Shown: positions 26,864 to 35,441 of the stretch, piece by piece
Layout: each line of letters opens with the position of its first letter
Numbering within the stretch: position 1 is the stretch's first letter
Source of the DNA: Paenibacillus peoriae
GTDB lineage: Bacteria > Bacillota > Bacilli > Paenibacillales > Paenibacillaceae
Assembly (NCBI RefSeq): GCF_022531965.1
Contig: NZ_CP092831.1
Coordinates: forward strand, 4,101,001 to 4,165,000
Direction: 5' to 3'
Length of the DNA: 64,000 nt
The notes under the pieces: model-generated
Told to the model about the DNA's origin: nothing
Databases searched by the model: none
Seen by the model: the letters and a program-made list of their open reading frames with translations, nothing else
Program-made: the position numbers and the translations under genes

Positions 26864-28009
26864 TTACTCCACAGTAAGCAAATCATCCATTAGTTCATCA
26901 ATTGAAACATGATTCTCTTTGGCAATATGATCTAATTGTTGCTTATAAAATTTGATTTCTTCCGTTAACGTTTCCAATGACTTCTCCTCTAAAGCATCGC
27001 TATAATTTTTACATCTTTTCAATTCATCTTGAAAGCTATGTAAATTCCATTTTTCTTCGATGTTGGTATCAGAGTGAAAGAGTTCATTTCGCATCTCATC
27101 CCAAAATTTTTCAACCATCCACGGTCTGAATTCGGAATCAAAGTGATCTTTATTTTTTTCCAAATCATAAACAACTGCAAAATCAATATCTTCTTCTGTT
27201 ATGTTGGAGATATGAAGATGATTGATAATACAATTCATTTGAGCGGTTAAAGCGAATCCTCTATTTTTAGAAACAACCACAGAGCCAAGTACCTTATAAT
27301 TCAAAATTGGTGAGATGATTAAATCGTAATGCCAATCATCTACCCAATTTTTGACTTCGTTCACGGTTAGCTTTTCTTTTTTTATGTCATGTTTCTCCCA
27401 AAATGCACTATGAAATTTCAATTGATAGTTTTCAAAATGACTTTCTTCTTTCTGTGAACCGTCTTCATGAATGAATTTTAAGGTCGGTTTGTTTTTTAGC
27501 AATCTGTTCAAAAACGATTCCATTTTCAGTAGTTGCTTGGCATGACCGTCCGAAATATATCCCTCTGCAATCCAATCGTGAATAAAAGGTAATAGTTTCA
27601 ATAATCTTAAACGACTTGTAACGAAGGCTCTGTTTTTACTCACTTTTTTGGCAATTTGGTCGTGCGTGTATCCTCTTTGTACATACTCATAAAATGCATG
27701 AGCTTCTTCAATAGGAGTCATTTGCTCCCGTTGAATATTTTCAATGACAGATAAATGAAAAGCTTCTTCATTGCTCAATTCCTTTACTTTCACTGCAATC
27801 ATATCCAGTCCAGCCATTTGACTTGCTCGATATCTACGCTCCCCTTGAACAATCTCATATTGATCTCCCTGTGGTCTGACCAGTATGGCTTCTTGTAAAC
27901 CATCGCTTACAATGGATGCTGCCAGCTCCTGCAAAGACTCCTCGTTAAAATGCTTACGTGGCTGATTCGGGTTGGTCACGATCTGGCTTAATTTTAATGT
28001 GATGTTCAA
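26864..28009 (-). CDS. ParB/RepB/Spo0J family DNA-binding protein
   Basis: 381 residues. N-terminal ParB domain with NPNQPRKHFNEESL and the CTP-binding-type motif GERRYRASQMAG, then the central HTH (YTHDQIAKKVSKNRAFVTSRLRLL). The C-terminal 180 residues are divergent. ParB proteins load on parS sites and slide as CTP-dependent clamps. Two parS-like palindromes are near. No ParA gene is visible, so it may act in transcription control or plasmid-like maintenance without ParA. Confidence 0.88.
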   Translation of the reverse strand: MNITLKLSQIVTNPNQPRKHFNEESLQELAASIVSDGLQEAILVRPQGDQYEIVQGERRYRASQMAGLDMIAVKVKELSNEEAFHLSVIENIQREQMTPIEEAHAFYEYVQRGYTHDQIAKKVSKNRAFVTSRLRLLKLLPFIHDWIAEGYISDGHAKQLLKMESFLNRLLKNKPTLKFIHEDGSQKEESHFENYQLKFHSAFWEKHDIKKEKLTVNEVKNWVDDWHYDLIISPILNYKVLGSVVVSKNRGFALTAQMNCIINHLHISNITEEDIDFAVVYDLEKNKDHFDSEFRPWMVEKFWDEMRNELFHSDTNIEEKWNLHSFQDELKRCKNYSDALEEKSLETLTEEIKFYKQQLDHIAKENHVSIDELMDDLLTVE

Positions 28010-28056
28010 ATGATGATATCTCCCTTATGTTTGGATTCTTATATATAACGTTCTAG

Positions 28057-28099
28057 CTGTCACCCAAGCGCCAGTGTTAACAGGCGCCTATCATGACAG
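28057..28099. promoter_or_regulatory. 40-base conserved dyad element, copy B
   Basis: CTGTCACCCAAGCGCC, GTGTTAACAGGCGCC and TGACAG; outer arms CTGTCA/TGACAG. It lies between the polymerase-like gene and the parB-like gene. Same element as at 26799. Confidence 0.55.
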
Positions 28100-28113
28100 A
28101 CAAATGATTCAAG

Positions 28114-31100
28114 TTAGTCGATATGGACTATCGCCTTAAAGCTCGATTTCGTGACTTTCTCGATAGATAAAAATTCAATTGCTGTACCATCAAAATCCAG
28201 TAAGGATAACCCCTCATCTCGGCGAATGACCTGATCTCTTGGAATTATACACTTTAATTCCCCCTGCTCATCCACAATATGGACATATCGGTACTCGACC
28301 ACCTGAATCTGTAGTTTCTTGCCCAATACATCGTCAGCTATCAACTGCGATTCTTCCTGAGACCTTTTCAATGTGCTGAAGCCAAGCGGATAATTTCTCA
28401 ATGTTCGTCTTGTACTTTTCCCGTCGAGCAAAGAAGGCGTATTACTGGTTTGTACTACGGTTTCCCGTTCAGCTTCGTACCCAATAAAATACTGCCCCAT
28501 AATTTCAAATAATGAATATACACCATCCGGCACATGGAATGGAAACTCCAAATCATCTATTGTAGCAATGCCAGCTTGAACGGTAAGCTCCTTGCCTCCT
28601 ACATTACGATTGGTGAGTCGGTTCACCTTTCGTACTTCCCTCTTCATTACATTTTCATGCTGCTTTAGATTTTCCAGCAGTCCATCTACAAACAGCCATG
28701 CAAAGGAGTACGTTCTGTAGGTTTGATATGCGATCTCGACAGCAGCACTGGCAAGTACCGAAGGATAAGGACAGATCTCTTCACACTGAGTTTTGTATTC
28801 CTCTCTTAACTTGGCGTATTCTGCGCTAATTGCTTTCCGGGTATCATTATCCCGTTCCCATTTTTTCAATTCGTTAAATTGCATACGTCGATGATTAATT
28901 TTATTTTTCTGCTCGTTATATTCTGTATACAGCGGTTCAATGCGGTCTAAATAGCTCAGAAACTTCGGCTGGCTAACCTTCCTCATATCCTGTAGCAGTT
29001 GTCTCGTACTCTCGATGCTGAAAATGGACTGATCCAATTTACCATCTTTCATTTTGAACGTGTCATCTATGTACTTCTCCGCCTTAACGCAAAACTGATT
29101 AAACGGTGATTTCTTCGAGTACTGATAATCATCCGCCTTGCCACCATTAACAAAACGAAAGAAATATGGCATCTGGATAGCCAGACGATCCAGCACATAT
29201 GGAATCTCTACTTCCAGTCCATTTTTGGTCGCATCAATAATTTGGCCTTGGAGGAATTTGAGGACAGAGTTTTCCAAAACCCGTGCTTGAAGGTTCCCCT
29301 CCTCCAAAGCCAGATTCTGAAAATACGTATTCACATTCGTACATCTACCCGTCAGGTTATGTAGACTTTTTAGCTCCATCTTGACGATACTGTCCATGTG
29401 ATTCGCTACCGGGGCAGCCACCTTTTTATCATCTTCATTAATGATCGTAGGAGCATCAATCACTGCATTGAGTATGGTGGGATCGTTGGTACAGAGAGCT
29501 GTATCTCCATCCACATCTCCTAGTCCGAGCCTTGCAAGTGTTAAATCACAACAGTTCAGAACAATCACATTGTCCAGATGACGCATATATCGGTTATGTA
29601 CTTGTACAAAATCTAGCTTACCAACTTCATTAAATATCGTTAGCGGTGAGCGAAATAGCGCATGCATTCCCTGTTTCCGATTCATAAAAGCCTGGTTCTT
29701 TTTCAGCACACCTGTTACTGGTTTTCCGCTGGCATGCTCCATAAATGCAATCGGATCGTTGGTCAAATAAAAGTAACTGCCACGAATCGGAATGCGACCC
29801 TTCAACATATCCTGTACTTTCAGCATGACTTGCTTCACGATGAATTTGCGGACGTTTCCGTCATACAGCATAAGTTCATTCAAATCGATGGCTTGAATGA
29901 TTTCATTGATAAATTGTTTCTTCTGGCCCCGTTCTATTTCATTTTCCTGTTCGTCGGGTTCTTCATCTACATCTTTGGGTTCATCGTCTTCTTGGACTAG
30001 CATATGTAGGAACGCTTTCGTGTACGCAATATCTCGAAGCCACTTTTCATGGGTGTCATTCTTTTGCCCATGTAGTACACGTTTGATGACATCCATTAGA
30101 GGCGTAGCTAATTGAAATAAATCGTTCAGCGTGAGATTCAGCGCATGAATATATTGATATGTCAGTGGTGTGTAGGCGTTCATCTGGTATGCTGGCTTCG
30201 CATAATTGGCGACCCAGAAGTGATTATGATTATGTACTCTCAGTAATTCTTCATATTCCGTTATATTTTCAAACAAACATTTAGGCTTAGCTTCTCCCTC
30301 ACTGTATTGATGCCATGCTTTGAAGCAGGATTTGGTGAGGATGAGATCAATAGGACGACCCTGTTTGTCGATGATCGGTTGTGATTCACCAAAAACATCT
30401 ATTATTTGTGTTACGTTGTTTTCCTTAAACCATTTCATCAAATCGAATCGGATAAAGTTACCTTTGATATATGGAAGTCTTCCCTGAACTGCATTAGGTG
30501 AATAGGATAGGTTCAGATGTTGTCCAATACGCTCTGCAAACTGGAAGCTCATTAAACCTTGACCATCAAAAAATTGGACATTCTTATTTTCATACTGTAG
30601 GTACTCCACTCGCTTAAATCCAATGGACTCTTCATTGATCGCTATAACTGGGATTTCTTCTGTTTGCTCGATGGAATAGCAAGGGTATAGTTCGTCATTA
30701 TACATAACCGAACGAGCAGGAAAAGGAATTGCTTCTAGTTTCACACGACGATTCTTTTTATTCCATCCATTGAATGTTTTATACTCTAATTGATCAGGAA
30801 CAGACTTTGTACGACCATTCCACGGGATTATTTTGTTCGGTATACGTTCTAACTTATGTAATTGTTCCTTGGTTGGATTCAATTCTTTCTTCGCTTTGAA
30901 ATATTCACGTTGCCTCGTCTTTTCCTCGAATATTAACTTCTGTTGTTCCGAATCTTCAGCACACTTTTCCACCTTCCACACATCTTCAATGATCGTATCC
31001 TTTTCATAATCTGGAATAACAATGATACGTGGAATATACGGGACTGGTTGTGCTGCAGAACGACTCACACCTAGTGCTGCTTCCCACTTATGGATATTGG

Positions 31101-31563
31101 TGAGCGGTGGCATTTTACCGAGTGTAATGTGTTTATACAGATCAGCAACATATTTTTCTTGGATAAATTCTGTCCTCTGTGTACGTCCCATTGCAGGTGA
31201 CTTAATCGAACGAACATATTTCCTTCCATTATAGTAGATGCCCTCTCGTAACGTTCGTTCAAATAAAGCAAGTTGGGATGGATCATCTTCATCAATTTGA
31301 TCAGCTTTGAGCATAAAGATGACTTCAGTAACATCAATGAAAGGATCGTGTTCTGCTACGACTCGCTTGAGTTGATCGAGATAGATGCTATTCGATACGG
31401 TGATGAGACGAGTTCGATATTGTGGCGCACAAAGTTGGTTGCCTACATGGGTGATCTCGTTAAAATGGAACAGTTTGATTTGGTATTGATTTCGTGATGG
31501 ATTACTGGACAAATTTGGGCCTCCTGTTTGTTGGTTTGAGTGATAAGGTTGTGAACGTTTCAT
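28114..31563 (-). CDS. Putative single-chain RNA polymerase, YonO/QDE-1-like (DxDGD)
   Basis: 1149 residues. Around residues 675-690 it has LARLGLGDVDGDTALCTND, matching the metal-binding DxDGD of two-barrel RNA polymerases. About 90 residues later comes LQGQIIDATKNG, resembling the conserved segment after the active site in RdRP-like phage polymerases. YonO of phage SPbeta, a DNA-dependent enzyme, is the nearest described type I know. It is probably first in the operon and may transcribe the element's own genes. The N-terminal 480 residues are unassigned. Confidence 0.65.
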   Translation of the reverse strand: MKRSQPYHSNQQTGGPNLSSNPSRNQYQIKLFHFNEITHVGNQLCAPQYRTRLITVSNSIYLDQLKRVVAEHDPFIDVTEVIFMLKADQIDEDDPSQLALFERTLREGIYYNGRKYVRSIKSPAMGRTQRTEFIQEKYVADLYKHITLGKMPPLTNIHKWEAALGVSRSAAQPVPYIPRIIVIPDYEKDTIIEDVWKVEKCAEDSEQQKLIFEEKTRQREYFKAKKELNPTKEQLHKLERIPNKIIPWNGRTKSVPDQLEYKTFNGWNKKNRRVKLEAIPFPARSVMYNDELYPCYSIEQTEEIPVIAINEESIGFKRVEYLQYENKNVQFFDGQGLMSFQFAERIGQHLNLSYSPNAVQGRLPYIKGNFIRFDLMKWFKENNVTQIIDVFGESQPIIDKQGRPIDLILTKSCFKAWHQYSEGEAKPKCLFENITEYEELLRVHNHNHFWVANYAKPAYQMNAYTPLTYQYIHALNLTLNDLFQLATPLMDVIKRVLHGQKNDTHEKWLRDIAYTKAFLHMLVQEDDEPKDVDEEPDEQENEIERGQKKQFINEIIQAIDLNELMLYDGNVRKFIVKQVMLKVQDMLKGRIPIRGSYFYLTNDPIAFMEHASGKPVTGVLKKNQAFMNRKQGMHALFRSPLTIFNEVGKLDFVQVHNRYMRHLDNVIVLNCCDLTLARLGLGDVDGDTALCTNDPTILNAVIDAPTIINEDDKKVAAPVANHMDSIVKMELKSLHNLTGRCTNVNTYFQNLALEEGNLQARVLENSVLKFLQGQIIDATKNGLEVEIPYVLDRLAIQMPYFFRFVNGGKADDYQYSKKSPFNQFCVKAEKYIDDTFKMKDGKLDQSIFSIESTRQLLQDMRKVSQPKFLSYLDRIEPLYTEYNEQKNKINHRRMQFNELKKWERDNDTRKAISAEYAKLREEYKTQCEEICPYPSVLASAAVEIAYQTYRTYSFAWLFVDGLLENLKQHENVMKREVRKVNRLTNRNVGGKELTVQAGIATIDDLEFPFHVPDGVYSLFEIMGQYFIGYEAERETVVQTSNTPSLLDGKSTRRTLRNYPLGFSTLKRSQEESQLIADDVLGKKLQIQVVEYRYVHIVDEQGELKCIIPRDQVIRRDEGLSLLDFDGTAIEFLSIEKVTKSSFKAIVHID

Positions 31564-31683
31564 TCTTGGTGGAGCATGTATCTACCACAAACAAGAACTA
31601 ACGTTCGTATTTATTGTATCGGATATATGTTCGGATTACAAGAGTTGAACTCTAATATTTTTTATATGAAGGGCATAACGAAA

Positions 31684-31708
31684 AGACCCAGCTTCGGTTG
31701 CTAGATCT
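31684..31708 (-). terminator. Terminator downstream of the SIR2 gene cluster
   Basis: Minus-strand AGATCTAGC/GCTGGGTCT stem with G-U pairs, loop AACCGAA, followed by TTTTCG. Confidence 0.55.
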
Positions 31709-32057
31709 TGAAACTTATTTAAAATATATAGTTGATTTTATATAAATAAAACAGTGCCTCTGTCATTTTATTAATCTAACTTAAGGGAAGAGGGAGAACC
31801 TCTTGACCTCATCACTGCCAGCTAAGAGATAGGAGATTGCATAATAATTATTACTGTGAAGGAATGCTTTGCTGGTTAAGGCTTTTTGCTTTATATTTTT
31901 AAGTCGAGCATCCAGAGACATTTAAAAATAAAAAAGTATGAATAGATATAAAAAATGATACCTCTACTCTGTAAATTGCAATAATCCCATTGGCTTTCTT
32001 TGATTTCTTAATTAAGTGTATCACTTGAAATCTTAAGTTCAGAACTTTACTTTATTT
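31709..32057. other. Gene-free AT-rich spacer
   Basis: Separates the phage-like element from the SIR2 cluster. I see no gene, repeat or clear att site. Confidence 0.5.
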
Positions 32058-32276
32058 TTAAATAGATTTAATTACAAATTTATTTTCATTTCTGAGAAAG
32101 TAACTATCATTTATTTTTATATAGTTTTCTGTAAAAGAACACACAAACCCAACCTCGACAGTTACTTCAATACTCATAGAATTTCTTAGAACTTTGACAT
32201 GTTTCCGTTTTAGAGAAGCATACAGAAATTCCTCATCTTTTAATATTTCCATGTCGTTCTGATCCTGACTAAACAT
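32058..32276 (-). CDS. Small protein, third gene of the SIR2 cluster
   Basis: 72 residues (MEILKDEEFLYASLKRKHVKV..., VEVGFVCSFTENYIKIND), predicted mostly beta. Its ATG overlaps the last codons of the SIR2 gene (ATGTTTAG), indicating translational coupling. No family recognised. Coupling suggests it is part of the same system. Confidence 0.6.
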   Translation of the reverse strand: MFSQDQNDMEILKDEEFLYASLKRKHVKVLRNSMSIEVTVEVGFVCSFTENYIKINDSYFLRNENKFVIKSI

Positions 32277-33489
32277 GATTTTTCATCTCAAGATTTTTTA
32301 ATAAGTATCTTAGTGCCAAAATGATCTCCGTGTCGTTGTTTATTTTCAGCACAATAGGAATAATATTGAATTTAATTAATTCGTCTGCTCTTGCAGCATT
32401 TGTCGTTATTATAAAATGCGTCCCGCCCACGTTTTTTTGTACGTAATTATACAAATTTTCAAAATATACGTCAGAAAAAGAGAAACCGAGGAATAATAAG
32501 GATTTATGAACCATTAATGCTAAGACTTTTTTTGAGAAACCATCATTAGTATACTTTTTATCATAATCCTCCTTTGTTAACACAAGGGAATTGGGCTTAT
32601 CTAAAATCCCATGCAAATGAATAACCCTAAATTTGTTAACAAAAACAAAATTCTGGACGTCATCTATATCCTCGAGTTCAAGAGGTACTGAGAATTTGCT
32701 GTTAAAGACATTTAAAGCATTATCGTAATTCGTTGTCAAATAATAAGGGAATTTAACTTTCAGTAAGTCACTATAATTGTGTGCTTCACTAGAGATATTG
32801 TAATCAATATCGCCTTCGATAATTTGAGCTGCTTTTACTTTTAGTTGCTCATCAGTCTTTACGCTTTTGGAAAGTGTATAAAGAAGAGGTATTCCTTTAA
32901 AATAATCTCCCGATTTTACCACAACTTCATACGTACTATGAAAATCTTCTGAAATAGAATCTTTAAATTTCAAAAATAGTTTTTCCCACGACGGGGCACC
33001 TAGAGGTACTGAAAATCCAGCCCCAACAAGTGGTACAATTTTCGGAATATTATCAACCATAGTTTTATAATTGTTTGAATATTCTCGATTCAGAAAAATG
33101 TTTAGTAACTTATCGCTGATGCCCTGCTTAAATGTTGCATAATCCTCTGCTTTTATTTGAATTTCATAAATGGGCTCTAATTCATGATCATCTTCACGAA
33201 TGGTTTGATTGCATACAGGACAGATTGATGTAGTTAAAGTGATAGTCGAATCTTCTTCATAAGCAATACAAGTTAAATGAATTTTCTCTTCAACAATATC
33301 GTCAACTTTTAATTGACTTAGAAAAAATGCTGTTTCATCCAAAGTAAAACCAAGACTCCGAAGAAATCTTTCCGTTATCGTCTGTTCTTTAATTATATCT
33401 GTATATCTTTCAATATTTTTTATATGTTTAATGTCTCGTGTTTCAATAAATTTAGTAATTTCTGTATCCACCAATGTATCTAATAACAT
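32269..33489 (-). CDS. SIR2-domain protein with extra N-terminal domain
   Basis: 406 residues. Residues 150-400 are an SIR2-like NAD-binding domain: PLVGAGFSVPLGAPSW (nucleotide loop), YLTTNYDNAL, VIHLHGILDKPNS with the catalytic-type His, LFLGFSFSD. The N-terminal 140 residues carry a CPVC pair and are unassigned. SIR2 domains in bacterial defence degrade NAD to stop infected cells. Upstream gene overlaps it by 38 bases and the downstream gene by 8. No TIR, HerA or Argonaute partner is seen, so it is not an obvious Thoeris, SIR2-HerA or SPARSA system. Confidence 0.85.
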   Translation of the reverse strand: MLLDTLVDTEITKFIETRDIKHIKNIERYTDIIKEQTITERFLRSLGFTLDETAFFLSQLKVDDIVEEKIHLTCIAYEEDSTITLTTSICPVCNQTIREDDHELEPIYEIQIKAEDYATFKQGISDKLLNIFLNREYSNNYKTMVDNIPKIVPLVGAGFSVPLGAPSWEKLFLKFKDSISEDFHSTYEVVVKSGDYFKGIPLLYTLSKSVKTDEQLKVKAAQIIEGDIDYNISSEAHNYSDLLKVKFPYYLTTNYDNALNVFNSKFSVPLELEDIDDVQNFVFVNKFRVIHLHGILDKPNSLVLTKEDYDKKYTNDGFSKKVLALMVHKSLLFLGFSFSDVYFENLYNYVQKNVGGTHFIITTNAARADELIKFNIIPIVLKINNDTEIILALRYLLKNLEMKNHV

Positions 33490-34723
33490 GATAAATTGAC
33501 TCCTTATTCAAATGTCTTGTCGGTAAGAATATAATTTTAAAGTAACCTTTTGTTATATAAATAGTGGTCTGCATATAATCATCTTCTTCATCTGTGAACC
33601 ACGCTAAAGACCATTTGGGTAATTCCAATGCACCTCTAAAATCAATGTATAAACTATGGAACATATCCTCTGCAACTATGGGTTTGCTTCCGTTTTTTGA
33701 TTTCGTTGCTCCCCTCCCTGCTTGGTTCGCTTTAAACTCGATTTTTGTTGTGTAACCTACTTGCCTTAGTTCTCTTGCTTTTTCAACTAATTTAATGTCC
33801 GGCTTATTTTTTAAATACAACGCTAATATTTGTGAACTAATCTTATCCTTGAGTGAATCTTTTTGCAGAGCGCTCGGCCCTTCTTCGGTTTCCATAAATA
33901 GTTTTTCAAACCAACCATTTATTGAAGCTTCAACATCAGTGCTGATCTTATCAGAGATGTATTCTCGATACTCCTGTAATAAGCCATCATCCAAGTTTTT
34001 ACACATTCTGTACATCCCAGCTCGGTCTTTCCTTAATTGAAAACTCTCACTAATGTTTAATGGACTGATAATTAAATTATTAATTTTTTTAATATAGCCG
34101 TTCATTGTTTTATTCCATTTTTCTTCTTCAAGCAATCCACTTATTGGCACAGCATCAATCCCAATTAAATTTCTGAACATCAGCAAATAAAATTTTTCCT
34201 TATAGTTAATTTCAAGCGCAGCTAAATAGTAAACAGGCTCACCATTCTTAATTACTACCTGTGCTATTAAAAATCTTGCTAATTCAATATTACTATTATT
34301 TTCGGAATAATCGTATCCTAATAAGAAAACATTTCCTTTGTTCTCTATATTGAGTATATCTAATGCATAAAATCCTGTAGCCACGAACTTATCATGGTAT
34401 TGTAGAGGTATGGATTCTTTTATATTTGCTGTATTTATGATTCTTGTTACATTTTGGATAAACGATCCTTTTGTTGGCGGTGTATTATTCATTTTGTGAT
34501 AATAAATATTTTTTAGTTGTCCATAAAATACATGATCAAAAAAAAGACTATCTACTTCCCGTTTTCTTGTCGGATATTGCTCCATGGTGTCTTCGAATAT
34601 CTGCTTAATTGAAGTAGAACATAAATTTATACCTTTTTCCGTTAGAGCATTTCTTAATATTTCGAAATGACTATACGTTAACAACTTGTTTCCATTGAAT
34701 ACATATGTCCCTATTGTCGTCAA
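33452..34723 (-). CDS. Unrecognised partner protein of the SIR2 cluster
   Basis: About 423 residues. GGAGG is correctly placed before the TTG at 34723 (MLTTIGTYVFNGNKLL), so that start is preferred over the ATG 18 bases upstream. No motif I can name; alternating charged segments and ESFQLRKDRAGMYRMCKN, IYITKGYFKIIFLPTRHLN near the end. Its end overlaps the SIR2 gene by 38 bases. Being first in the operon, it could be the sensor or regulator of the NADase. Strongly AT-rich. Confidence 0.65.
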   Translation of the reverse strand: MTTIGTYVFNGNKLLTYSHFEILRNALTEKGINLCSTSIKQIFEDTMEQYPTRKREVDSLFFDHVFYGQLKNIYYHKMNNTPPTKGSFIQNVTRIINTANIKESIPLQYHDKFVATGFYALDILNIENKGNVFLLGYDYSENNSNIELARFLIAQVVIKNGEPVYYLAALEINYKEKFYLLMFRNLIGIDAVPISGLLEEEKWNKTMNGYIKKINNLIISPLNISESFQLRKDRAGMYRMCKNLDDGLLQEYREYISDKISTDVEASINGWFEKLFMETEEGPSALQKDSLKDKISSQILALYLKNKPDIKLVEKARELRQVGYTTKIEFKANQAGRGATKSKNGSKPIVAEDMFHSLYIDFRGALELPKWSLAWFTDEEDDYMQTTIYITKGYFKIIFLPTRHLNKESIYHVIRYIGGYRNY

Positions 34724-34991
34724 AACGCTTCCTCCGTTCAATTTTAAAATTCAATATTTTTTAGCCCTACCATCACATTAAGATAACAACCTAGGCTCAG
34801 AAATTTTAGTGTATTAACGGATAGGCTATTTGTTAGACCATCAAAACTGATAGTACAATGGTTCATTACTCTTCACTTTTAATTGAAAATTTTAGTATGG
34901 AGTGCGACGCTTGCTGGAAACATTAGATAAGGACTTATACTTGGTTCTTAAAATGAAACTTCCATATCTCATTTACACGAGGAATTACTCC

Positions 34992-35152
34992 ATGAAGCGC
35001 TCACATCTAAGCATAGCAAACGAAGCAAACTAGAAAACCTGCACAGTCAAGGATGGAGTTCAAAAGCCATCACCCGCGAAATTCCCCGTAGCCAATTCAC
35101 CTATAACCAAAGTCCTTTCAATACAGAAACAACTTATCTCCTACTACTATAG
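34992..35152 (+). pseudogene. IS30-family transposase N-terminal remnant
   Basis: MKRSHLSIANEA in one frame, then after a frameshift RSKLENLHSQGWSSKAITRE in the next. This is the N-terminal HTH pattern of IS30 transposases (SHLSI..R..LE.L...G.S...IA.E). The rest is absent. Confidence 0.5.
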
Positions 35153-35320
35153 TATGTTTTAGCCAATCGCTTTTACTCATTGCAATATCTCAGTTTATAA
35201 ATAAGGACTATATGCCCTTCACCAAAGAAAAACATCCTTCCAACACCCTACTAAAATCTGCATAAATCTTCTTTATTGCTTACACTATAGCATATTAATG
35301 GGGATATATGGAACAAAAAA

Positions 35321-35344
35321 GGCCCTTGAATAATACCAAGGGCC
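35321..35344 (-). terminator. Terminator downstream of the DSR-like gene
   Basis: GGCCCTTG/CAAGGGCC stem; on the minus strand followed by six T. Confidence 0.75.
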
Positions 35345-35441
35345 CAACTTTTACTGAATCTAGAGTATCACATTGCTTTATACTTTATATTATATAGCAA
35401 GAATCGACTTCACAATTCAACTGATTCATTACAAAAGTAGA

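Larger units (their letters stand above)
34742..35441. other. Gap between the SIR2 cluster and the DSR-like gene
   Basis: Holds a decayed IS30-like transposase piece (34992-35152) and a terminator (35321-35344); I see nothing else. Confidence 0.55.

Noticed and set aside
9481..31563. Complete prophage
   Set aside because: No tail, lysis or repressor genes found on either strand within the block.
32269..34723. Thoeris, SIR2-HerA or short Argonaute-SIR2 system
   Set aside because: No TIR, SLOG, HerA ATPase or Argonaute domain visible in the neighbours.
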